This document shows, in pieces, positions 1-5,347 of a stretch of 5,921 nt of DNA. The translations under genes and the position numbers were made by a program. The stretch comes from an uncultured Oscillibacter sp. GTDB taxonomy: Bacteria; Bacillota_A; Clostridia; Oscillospirales; Oscillospiraceae. Within the stretch, counting starts at the first letter, position 1. Every line of letters starts with the position of its first letter. Below the pieces are notes generated by a model. That model did not search any database. It had not been told where the DNA came from and saw only the letters and a list, made by a program, of their open reading frames with translations. The stretch is from assembly GCA_951800675.1 (NCBI GenBank), contig CATOKC010000171.1, positions 1 through 5,921 of the forward strand, in the 5' to 3' direction.

Positions 1-230
1 AGGCATTTGACCAGCTCCGCTTCCGCCAGCCGCTCCGCCTCCTCCGGGGATACGCTGCCCAGCGGATGCTTATCAACGCGCAGGGCCTGGCAGGTCAGGA
101 ACCACTCACCGGGGGAGTGGATATGGGGATGAATGCTGATCCTCCCCAGGTAGGGGACGCTGGTTACATAGCTGGTGGAGACGACCCTCTGCTGATTGTC
201 CCTGCGCTCGCCCTTATTCCATCTCAGCAT
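1..230 (-). CDS. Unidentified ICE-linked protein, N-terminal part (cut by window start)
   Basis: An open frame starts at ATG 230-228 and runs without a stop to base 1, giving 76 complete codons of a longer protein. The start is supported by AGGAGG at 242-237, six bases upstream and inside the preceding gene. An in-frame ATG at 236-234 touches the ribosome binding site and is less likely. The protein begins MLRWNKGERR, is rich in Arg and Lys at first, then has a His-rich stretch (IHPHIHSPGEWF, about residues 33-44), and becomes an Ala/Glu-rich helix near the edge. It overlaps the 3' end of the ribbon-helix-helix-like gene by 17 bases, so the two are probably co-translated. I do not recognise the family. 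No signal peptide or membrane segment is visible. Confidence 0.6.
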   Translation of the reverse strand, partial: MLRWNKGERRDNQQRVVSTSYVTSVPYLGRISIHPHIHSPGEWFLTCQALRVDKHPLGSVSPEEAERLAEAELVKC

Positions 231-537
231 GTTCATCCTCCTCCCGCTGTTCCGCCTCCAACACCTTCTGGATGCAGTCCAGAAAGAAGGCGTTCTGCTT
301 GATGCCGTTCTTCTTCAGGTACTCCTTGAACCGCTCGAACAGCTCCTCCGGTACCTGGAACGCGACCGTTCTCTGATTTCCTTTCATCGCGGATTTCCCC
401 TCCTCTTCGTAAAATTTTGTGATGAGCCAGGCCATGTACTGGCCCAGGGTCTGGCCGGACGCCTCCTGGCGCTCCCGCACCTTGCTGTGGAGGCTTTCCG
501 GTATTTGCGCACATAAATTGCGAGTCTTTTCAGCCAT
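214..537 (-). CDS. Tandem ribbon-helix-helix-like protein, possible DNA-binding regulator
   Basis: This 107-residue protein has a strong ribosome binding site (AAAGGAGGA around 544-552) just before ATG 537-535. It contains two similar units of 39 residues, about 8-46 and 58-96, which align without gaps and share about 10 identical positions. Each has a short beta-like strand ending in IP or VP, then two predicted helices split at a Gly-containing turn. This is the layout of ribbon-helix-helix DNA-binding domains, so the chain could act as a built-in dimer. The C-terminus is acidic (EQREEDEHAEME). Similar short ICE proteins are sometimes labelled 4-oxalocrotonate tautomerase, which I think is a misannotation because no N-terminal catalytic Pro follows the start Met. 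A role in autoregulation or in accessory control of transfer is inference. It is transcribed divergently from tag and overlaps the next gene by 17 bases. Confidence 0.7.
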   Translation of the reverse strand: MAEKTRNLCAQIPESLHSKVRERQEASGQTLGQYMAWLITKFYEEEGKSAMKGNQRTVAFQVPEELFERFKEYLKKNGIKQNAFFLDCIQKVLEAEQREEDEHAEME

Positions 538-600
538 TTCCGGTCCTCCTTTCTCATTTTGTAAAGCAAGTATATCCCTAAAACCATTTGAAAGCTATTC

Positions 601-616
601 ACGATACCCAACGATA
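601..616. promoter_or_regulatory. Direct repeat ACGATA x2 at 10-base spacing, possible operator
   Basis: ACGATA occurs at 601-606 and again at 611-616, exactly one helical turn apart. A third CGATA lies at 689-693, just after the tag -10 box. The repeats sit in the 175-base region between the divergent ribbon-helix-helix-like gene and tag. Ribbon-helix-helix repressors often bind short repeats spaced by about one turn, so this could be the operator of the adjacent gene. That link is inference, and six-base repeats can occur by chance. Confidence 0.3.
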
Positions 617-657
617 AATATCAAAAAAACGAAGCATATATGACAAGTTTTTTAATC

Positions 658-686
658 TTGCGTAACTGCCGGACATTCCTTATAAT
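658..686 (+). promoter_or_regulatory. Predicted sigma-70/SigA promoter for tag
   Basis: A perfect -10 box, TATAAT, lies at 681-686. TTGCGT at 658-663 is a partial -35 box (TTG matched) at the ideal 17-base spacing. Transcription would start near 693, leaving a leader of about 20 bases before ATG 713 that contains the ribosome binding site GAGGGA (700-705). The surrounding sequence is AT-rich compared with the genes. On the opposite strand a weak promoter for the ribbon-helix-helix-like gene may use TTGTCA (646-641) with GATATT (622-617), but I would not rely on it. Confidence 0.55.
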
Positions 687-712
687 GGCGATAGAAAGCG
701 AGGGAATAAACA

Positions 713-1279
713 ATGGAATGGAAGCGCTGCCGCTGGGCTGATCCAGCCTCTGAGCTTTATACTGCCTATCACGACCAGGAGTGGGGAAAGCCGGAGCACG
801 ACGACCGGAAGCTCTTTGAGATGCTGCTTTTGGAGGGTTTCCAGGCGGGGCTGTCCTGGCTCACGATCCTAAAGAAGCGGGAGGCGTTCCGGCGGGCCTT
901 CGACGGATTCGATCCTGTGACCATCGCCGGGTACGGCCCTGAGAAGCTGGAGACTTTGATGGCGGACGCGGGGATTGTGCGGAACCGCCGCAAAATCCAG
1001 GCGTCCGTCCAAAACGCGAAGGCGTTTCTGAATATCCAGAAAGAGTTCGGCTCCTTTGACCGCTACCTCTGGGGCTTCACCGATGGGCAGGTTATCCTGA
1101 ACACGGACGATGAGGTTCGGGCCAGCTCCGAGTTGTCGGACCGCGTCTCGGTGGACTTGAAGCGCCGGGGGATGAACTTCGTGGGCACAGTCATCATCTA
1201 TTCCTTCCTGCAGGCGGTAGGTGTGGTCAACGACCACGAGACAGGCTGCTGGTGTTATCCCCGGCAGGATCGGACATAA
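713..1279 (+). CDS. tag: DNA-3-methyladenine glycosylase I
   Basis: Tag removes 3-methyladenine from alkylated DNA by cutting the N-glycosidic bond, the first step of base excision repair in the cytoplasm. The product is 188 residues, matching the E. coli enzyme (187). The family zinc ligands are visible: Cys6, His20, and His175 with Cys179 in the C-terminal motif NDHETGCWCYP. The catalytic region LLLEGFQAGLSW contains Glu41 and Trp49, equivalent to Glu38 and Trp46 of E. coli Tag. ATG 713 has GAGGGA seven bases upstream and a good promoter. This is the only plus-strand gene here; it diverges from the ribbon-helix-helix-like gene and converges on the methyltransferase beta gene, overlapping it by 53 bases. 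In an ICE this is unusual cargo, likely inserted with its own promoter. No terminator is visible after it. Confidence 0.93.
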   Translation: MEWKRCRWADPASELYTAYHDQEWGKPEHDDRKLFEMLLLEGFQAGLSWLTILKKREAFRRAFDGFDPVTIAGYGPEKLETLMADAGIVRNRRKIQASVQNAKAFLNIQKEFGSFDRYLWGFTDGQVILNTDDEVRASSELSDRVSVDLKRRGMNFVGTVIIYSFLQAVGVVNDHETGCWCYPRQDRT

Positions 1280-2876
1280 GGGCCGCGCTAAAATCCGGCA
1301 GGGCCGCCGGGTATACGCCGAACGCCATAGCGATTCCCCGCATGATAAATTCCACACAGGGTATGGCCACGCTATTCCCAAGGGCCCGGTATCTGGCGGA
1401 ATCCGACGCCCCCGGCAGATCGGTCCAGCCGTCGGGGAAGCCCTGGAGGCGTTCGCATTCTGTCGGCGTGAGCCTTCGGATAAGTTTCGGCCCAGCAATT
1501 ACCAACTTGTCCTGATGTACATACTGGCTGTTGGGCCCTTTATAGTCGCTGGTAGTGAGGGCACCGATAGTGTCCTGATAAAGAAATGTGCAGACCAAGT
1601 CCGTGGCATCCTTATCCTGCTGGGCGCTCTCCGTGGAGGCGATATCACCTTCCCGGAAGCAGTCCGACCGCTGCCTGGTGAAAACGGCGTGTCGATGCTC
1701 AGCGGTCAGGGTAAACGAAAGATTCTCCTGAACACCGAGGCCATGGCCTCCGTTTTTTGACGTGCAGTCCACGGTGTTGCCCAGGATGCAGAGGGTTTCC
1801 GGCATCTCCGAAACCAGGGGCAGATTGTTCCCTCCAGTACCAGCTCTGGCAGGTATTGTAGGAGAAATCCTGTGCGGCCCGGTGTAGCGGGCGTCGATGC
1901 CGTGGTTCTCATAAACGCTCAGGACGAGCGGCTGGTGGCCGTGTTCCTGGGCCCGGAGTGTTCCCGCCACATCCTCAGAGTATTCCATGACGCTGCCGCC
2001 CTGGTCATTGAGGCAGAGGACGGAGGGCATCATATTTCCGCTGGCGGTTCCCTTCAGGGTAGGCGATACTTCCTCCTGATAGCCAATGGTCCCGGCAGCG
2101 GAGCCAGCTCCGGCATTAAATGCGGCAGTCAGCACACAAGGATAACCCTGTCCAGCCTGACCGCCTCCGCCGCTGAGAGCGGCGTGGCGCTCCGGCATCA
2201 GGAAGCAATCGCCTCCGCCCTTGCTAACCACGCCTGCCGCGAAGAGAAGCCCGCCTGGATTCCGTCCCCCGCCTCCGTCGGCCCCCGCCAGTGTGGGTGC
2301 TCTGCTTTCCGGCGTAAAGATCCTTGTCTGCTGGGTATCCCAGGGAGTCAGGCAGTCTTCCTTAAAAAGCTTCCGCCGGGATTCGCCGTTGACCAGCGGC
2401 TTTGTGGAGAGCTCATCCAACAAAATTAACCCCGCCTGAGCCTTCAGGGCCAGTCCCAGCTGGGCCGGCAGGTCTTTCCCCCGTTCGGCTGCCCGCCGCA
2501 GGATACCCAGGCAGGCTTTTCTGGTCAAATAGTATTTGGATGGGACGTCCTCCTGCAAAATCGCAGATAAGGAAGATTCGACGGCGTCTTTGGGGCACTC
2601 CGAGGTGTTGAGCGTCCCACCGCACCCAAGCCACTGTGGATCGATTTCCCAATATGGCCCCAGAATATTTCCAGCGCCCGTGCGGAGGTCCAATAACATG
2701 AAGCTCTGGTTCCTCAATCTGGAGGAACGCCTCGAGGACCTGGCGGAAGTCCGAGTCCGGCCTTTTCCGCCCCGTCTTCGGGTCCCGCCCGCTGGAGAGG
2801 CAGCCGGGGACATTTTCCCACACGGCAAATCTGGGCCGAACATGGACACCTGTCCATCCATGACGTTTTTCCTCAT
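1227..2876 (-). CDS. C5 cytosine methyltransferase, C-terminal (beta) half with variable recognition region
   Basis: This 549-residue protein carries the C-terminal hallmarks of a cytosine-5 DNA methyltransferase: motif IX (RRLTPTECERLQGFPDGW, about 467-484) and motif X (GNSV, 500-503). It lacks the motif I loop and the PCQ catalytic motif, which lie in the overlapping alpha frame. Residues 1-154 overlap alpha and resemble a segment I recall from Firmicutes phage and ICE proteins: an MDGQ-S start, then SSLSAIL, KYYLTRKACLGILRRA and ERGKDLP (about 90-140). Residues 190-445 hold a Gly-rich variable region with repeated xTLxA-like units, probably the target-recognition part. ATG 2876 is chosen because AAGGAG (2889-2884) lies seven bases upstream. 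The likely role is to complete a split two-subunit enzyme of the M.AquI kind. The last 17 residues are read antisense from the tag 3' end, so the tail is probably not native. With alpha frameshifted, activity in this copy is doubtful. Confidence 0.8.
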   Translation of the reverse strand: MRKNVMDGQVSMFGPDLPCGKMSPAASPAGGTRRRGGKGRTRTSARSSRRSSRLRNQSFMLLDLRTGAGNILGPYWEIDPQWLGCGGTLNTSECPKDAVESSLSAILQEDVPSKYYLTRKACLGILRRAAERGKDLPAQLGLALKAQAGLILLDELSTKPLVNGESRRKLFKEDCLTPWDTQQTRIFTPESRAPTLAGADGGGGRNPGGLLFAAGVVSKGGGDCFLMPERHAALSGGGGQAGQGYPCVLTAAFNAGAGSAAGTIGYQEEVSPTLKGTASGNMMPSVLCLNDQGGSVMEYSEDVAGTLRAQEHGHQPLVLSVYENHGIDARYTGPHRISPTIPARAGTGGNNLPLVSEMPETLCILGNTVDCTSKNGGHGLGVQENLSFTLTAEHRHAVFTRQRSDCFREGDIASTESAQQDKDATDLVCTFLYQDTIGALTTSDYKGPNSQYVHQDKLVIAGPKLIRRLTPTECERLQGFPDGWTDLPGASDSARYRALGNSVAIPCVEFIMRGIAMAFGVYPAALPDFSAALMSDPAGDNTSSLSRGR

Positions 2877-3188
2877 CTCTCATCTCCTTGATAATCCGTA
2901 TCTGTTCCATAAAAAGGCCGGAGCGGGAGCCGGTCAACCCGGCGCGCGCTCCGGCCACAGACAGTCCTGGCATGGGCTGCCGCCGCAGATGATGTCCACG
3001 GCCGGGAGCTTGGCCCCGTCCAGCTTCGTGACGTCCCCCACATGGATCATGCCGGGGAAGCGGTATTTTGTCACCTCAATGGGGAAGGCTTCGATCTCGC
3101 TGGCCCAGAGGGGTTCAATCCCCGCCCGGACCGCCGCGAGGGGAAAGCCGCCGATCCCGTCAAAGAGGCTTCCCATGGTCAGCTTCAT
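2413..3188 (-). pseudogene. C5 cytosine methyltransferase, N-terminal catalytic (alpha) half, one-base frameshift
   Basis: The first frame starts at ATG 3188 and reads MKLTMGSLFDGIGGFPLAAV, with the cofactor-binding motif I (FDGIGG). It reaches the catalytic loop GGSPCQD (Cys73, codon 2972-2970), then leaves the family pattern and stops at 2934. The next frame continues the family exactly with LSVAGARAGL, ENVPG (motif VI, 2817-2803) and GVPQRRRRIFLI (motif VIII, QRRRR at 2592-2578), ending at 2413. Adding one C at 2964 (GACTG to GACCTG) would restore one protein of about 258 residues, close to the alpha subunit of M.AquI. The start overlaps the stop of the DUF4406-like gene as ATGA, which supports start 3188. 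As written the gene yields only a truncated 84-residue product. A sequencing error is the main alternative. I see no slippery heptamer that would suggest programmed frameshifting. Confidence 0.82.
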
Positions 3189-3544
3189 CCCATCACCATC
3201 CCCTGGGTGGGAGAGAAACCCATGGATTGAATTTCCTCGGCTTGGATCTGCCGCACGGGGATGCCCAGGGACTCCGCCAGCTTCCGCTCCCCCTCCATTC
3301 CGGCGCTGATCCGGTCCCCGCACAGCCACAGTTCTCTGCATAGCTCCAGCATCTGGTTTCCCATATCAATGCCAAGCTGCCGCTCCGCCGGATCGCTGTC
3401 ATCCAGCATCTGTGGATAGAGAAGGTGCGGGGCAAAAGGCGTGACATTTTGAGAGATGGCATAGCGGCAAGCCTGCCGCGCAAAATCCAGATTTTTCTCC
3501 ACATCCCCGGAGAGAGGGGAGGCAATGTATACCAGTTTGTTCAT
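3185..3544 (-). CDS. DUF4406-like protein, nucleoside deoxyribosyltransferase-type fold
   Basis: This 119-residue protein starts at ATG 3544-3542 with AGGAGA (3556-3551) six bases upstream; the upstream extension of the frame to 3631 lies within the TrbL-like gene and is rejected. It begins MNKLVYIASPLSGD, with a first beta strand and a small-residue loop as in the nucleoside 2-deoxyribosyltransferase-like superfamily. It later shows ELWLCGDRISAGMEGE (about 71-86), the other conserved block, where Glu86 aligns with the family acidic residue. Members are small cytoplasmic proteins often found in phages and ICEs near DNA-modifying enzymes; their substrate is not known. The gene follows the TrbL-like gene by 13 bases, and its TGA overlaps the methyltransferase ATG, so the two are probably translationally coupled. 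A role in nucleotide or modified-base metabolism is inference. Confidence 0.75.
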   Translation of the reverse strand: MNKLVYIASPLSGDVEKNLDFARQACRYAISQNVTPFAPHLLYPQMLDDSDPAERQLGIDMGNQMLELCRELWLCGDRISAGMEGERKLAESLGIPVRQIQAEEIQSMGFSPTQGMVMG

Positions 3545-3557
3545 ATCGTTTCTCCTG

Positions 3558-4475
3558 TCATGGTTTTGGAGCGACCGCGTGCGCGATGTTCCGGGTGGTG
3601 TTGATTGCCGTTTGGGCCGTGTAAACCGCACTCATGATATTGGCGTGGGTGGTGGTGTCCAGGCCGAAAGTCCCGGCGATGCGGGGAACCTCCCCGGCGG
3701 AGAGCATCAGCCCCAGGCCCAGCAGGGCGTGGTCCTTGAAAACCATCAGGCCCGCCACCAATATGGTGGATTGAAGGAATGCCGTCAGGCACAGGCCGAT
3801 GACCTGCTTGATCCACTGGACAAATCCGTCAATGTAGCCCCGGGGAACGCTGAACATGTAAAGGCTGCCCACAGCAATCTGGATGAGCAGGATGCCGCCA
3901 CGCTTCAGATTGCTGAAAAACACCTTGATTACGGCGTAGGCCATGAGGATGATGCAGAACAGCAGCATGAAGGGGCTGGTGAGGACGCTCAGGCCGAAGT
4001 CCAGGGTCTGCCCCGCCATATCCGCCAGGCTGTCCACGCTTTGGAGGTCCGCGATGATGTCCTCTCCCACAGTGCCGATGCTGCTTCCGTATCCGGTGAG
4101 CCCGGTGGCGAAGGTCCCCTGTAAGGAGACCGACAGGGCATAGAGCCGGACCGGCACGGTGGTGAAGAGGCTGACGGCCATAAAGCCCTTGAGTGCGTTG
4201 ACGGCGGTCTGCTGGAGGTTCCCCCGGCCGGAGCTGTATTCAATACCAAACTCAAAGGCCGAGACTACCAGGCTGACGGCGAACAGCGCCCAAGCCAGCT
4301 GGGAGAAAAAAAGAATAATGGCCTGAACCCATTCCGGTTCAAAGAGCTCCACGCCCATGTTCCCCATCTCGGCGAAGAAGTTGCCGAGGAAGCCGACAAT
4401 TTGTCCGTAGAACCAGTCGATGAGGTTATCCATGACCGTGGAGGCGACAAAGTCCCAGATAAAAATGTGGTTCAC
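3558..4475 (-). CDS. TrbL/VirB6-like conjugal transfer membrane protein
   Basis: This polytopic inner-membrane protein of up to 305 residues resembles the TrbL/VirB6-like (DUF6045-type) proteins of Tn1549-family elements, which are thought to form part of the type IV secretion channel. Hydrophobic segments lie at about 51-75, 95-117, 160-186, 192-211 and 221-246. Landmarks I associate with the family are DNLIDWFYGQIVGFL near the N-terminus, KVFFSNLKRGGILLIQIAVG (about 184-203), the SVPRGYIDGF segment, and LGLGLMLSAGEVPRIAG near the end. The protein ends with a short polar tail. The start is uncertain. GTG 4475-4473 is the longest in-frame choice, but the ribosome binding site AGGAGG (4480-4475) overlaps it. 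An ATT codon at 4466-4464 has correct spacing, and ATG at codon 15 has no ribosome binding site. It lies 13 bases before the DUF4406-like gene. Confidence 0.8.
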   Translation of the reverse strand: MNHIFIWDFVASTVMDNLIDWFYGQIVGFLGNFFAEMGNMGVELFEPEWVQAIILFFSQLAWALFAVSLVVSAFEFGIEYSSGRGNLQQTAVNALKGFMAVSLFTTVPVRLYALSVSLQGTFATGLTGYGSSIGTVGEDIIADLQSVDSLADMAGQTLDFGLSVLTSPFMLLFCIILMAYAVIKVFFSNLKRGGILLIQIAVGSLYMFSVPRGYIDGFVQWIKQVIGLCLTAFLQSTILVAGLMVFKDHALLGLGLMLSAGEVPRIAGTFGLDTTTHANIMSAVYTAQTAINTTRNIAHAVAPKP

Positions 4476-4480
4476 CTCCT
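4475..4480 (-). promoter_or_regulatory. Ribosome binding site that conflicts with the GTG start of the TrbL-like gene
   Basis: AGGAGG read on the minus strand ends on the G of the GTG start codon, so spacing to GTG is nil. The codon at the usual distance of eight bases is ATT (4466-4464), in the same frame. Either this gene uses a rare ATT start or a few bases carrying an ATG have been lost here. Confidence 0.5.
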
Positions 4481-4962
4481 ATTACAATATAATTTGGTTG
4501 ATTTTTGGTAAGAAGAAACAGGCACACCGCTGTACTGCGGTGTGCCTGCCGGTTTATGATGTGCTGTAGAATGCTTTGTGTGGGCGAGTGTCTGGTTTTT
4601 CTTTCTGCGTAAGCAGAACATCCAAATCCAGAAACCGCTCCAGTGTTTTCAAATGCCGAGAAGAGGGCTGTCTGCCCGAAAAAGCAAGCGGCATATGCCC
4701 ATGCAATTGTGATTCGTACACTCACCCAAATCGGAGAAGCCATTCGTTCGTTTCCGCTTGATTGAGTAGGAGCCCCATTGAGATCTAGGGAAACAGGCAT
4801 GAAAAGCACCTTCTCCTTCTTATTAATCTTGAACGCTTGTATCGTCCTTCGCCCGGCTCAGTTCCTCCAGCCACGCATAACAGGGCCTTCCCACATGGCT
4901 GCTTCGGGATGCTGGGGGCCATGGTCTTCCGCGGTTCTTTCCCCGGAACAATTCATGACGCT
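4481..4962. other. Gene-poor, relatively AT-rich stretch between T4SS genes, probable insertion remnant
   Basis: This stretch of about 480 bases separates the DUF3852-like and TrbL-like genes, which I would expect to lie close together. No convincing gene is present. On the minus strand a short frame from ATG 4946 (MNCSGERTAEDHG) runs 32 codons to a TGA, and the same frame then continues past that stop to GTG 4809 and on to 4426. Another minus frame holds a protein-like tail (SRHLKTLERFLDLDVLLTQK) ending at a TAA near 4556. I recognise none of these. The part from about 4481 to 4840 is visibly more AT-rich than the neighbouring genes. No clear terminal inverted repeats or target-site duplication could be found by eye. 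A decayed small gene or transposon relic is the best guess. Confidence 0.45.
4519..4548 (-). terminator. Perfect 12-bp hairpin with pyrimidine-rich tail, terminator-like
   Basis: A perfect inverted repeat, CAGGCACACCGC and GCGGTGTGCCTG, encloses a six-base loop, TGTACT. Read on the minus strand the stem is followed by TTTCTTCTTACC, a T-rich but interrupted tail. It would act against transcription entering the TrbL-like gene from upstream. On the plus strand no T-tract follows. It could instead be the end of an inserted element. Confidence 0.55.
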
Positions 4963-5304
4963 TCACATTCCGATGATGCCCCAGATGTAGGAGGGGGCGG
5001 TGAGGCAGAAGATGAGGCAGACCAGAAGGATGGCGGGCGGAGTCCACTCAAACTGGCCCCGCTGGCGGTAATCGAAGTAGGCGCTGCCCACCTTGATAAA
5101 GAAGGCGATGGCGAGGATCATATCCAGGGCCGGGAATACCACAGTATCAACGACGGTTTTGACCTGCCCGGAGGCGGCGGTCCAGGTCTGCTGGATAGCG
5201 CCGGAGACGTCGCCGCTGCCTCCAACGGCAAGAGCCGTGGTGCAGCACACGGCACATACCATCGCGGCGGTCATCAGGATGCGAAGCAGTTTCTTGGGAT
5301 TCAT
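4963..5304 (-). CDS. DUF3852-like conjugal transfer protein, signal peptide plus two membrane segments
   Basis: This 113-residue protein starts at ATG 5304-5302 with AAGGAGG (5320-5314) nine bases upstream. It has a clear N-terminal signal peptide: MNPKKLLRILM, a hydrophobic core, and a likely cut after ALA at residue 26. The mature part has two hydrophobic helices, about 56-79 (FPALDMILAIAFFIKVGSAY) and 89-113 (PPAILLVCLIFCLTAPSYIW), joined by a short charged loop (FDYRQRGQFEW). I recall this pattern as the DUF3852 family of Tn1549-like elements. A signal peptide followed by a two-helix hairpin is also the layout of VirB2/TrbC pilins, so a pilin-like or channel role is possible but is inference. 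It sits between the surface-protein terminator and the unusual 480-base stretch. Confidence 0.78.
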   Translation of the reverse strand: MNPKKLLRILMTAAMVCAVCCTTALAVGGSGDVSGAIQQTWTAASGQVKTVVDTVVFPALDMILAIAFFIKVGSAYFDYRQRGQFEWTPPAILLVCLIFCLTAPSYIWGIIGM

Positions 5305-5347
5305 GTTGAGATTCCTCCTTACAAATTCATATCCATCTTTGAGAAAG

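Noticed and set aside
66..302. Plus-strand open frame of 78 codons at the left end
   Set aside because: It is antisense to the partial gene at 1-230, which has a strong ribosome binding site and a good codon pattern.
869..1498. Minus-strand open frame of 209 codons opposite tag
   Set aside because: Antisense to the well-supported tag gene and part of the beta frame; its composition is Arg/Pro-rich without motifs.
1221..1760. Plus-strand open frame of 179 codons following tag
   Set aside because: It is antisense to methyltransferase motifs IX and X and has no family pattern. The tag stop at 1279 is supported by the normal family length.
1872..2429. Plus-strand open frame of 185 codons
   Set aside because: Antisense to the Gly-rich variable region of the beta half, and explained by it.
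2955..2975. Programmed frameshifting to join the two alpha frames
   Set aside because: The junction CAGGACTGTCTG has no slippery heptamer or homopolymer, and no obvious stimulatory structure was seen, so a plain one-base deletion or sequence error is simpler.
2536..3309. Plus-strand open frame of 257 codons
   Set aside because: It lies antisense to both methyltransferase frames, which have clear family motifs. It shows no recognisable motif and low-complexity Pro/Ser/Arg composition, as expected for a shadow frame in GC-rich DNA.
2934..3341. Upstream extension of the methyltransferase alpha frame to 3341
   Set aside because: The extra residues lie over the DUF4406-like gene and have no family match; motif I begins just after ATG 3188, which overlaps the upstream stop as ATGA.
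3545..3631. Upstream extension of the DUF4406-like frame to 3631
   Set aside because: It overlaps the end of the TrbL-like gene, and the family N-terminus MNKLVYIASP with a ribosome binding site at 3556-3551 fixes the start at 3544.
4426..4809. Minus-strand open frame of 127 codons in the gene-poor stretch
   Set aside because: It runs through the terminator-like hairpin and into the TrbL-like gene in another frame. It has no recognisable domain and may be part of a decayed gene, so it is described under the stretch rather than called as a gene.
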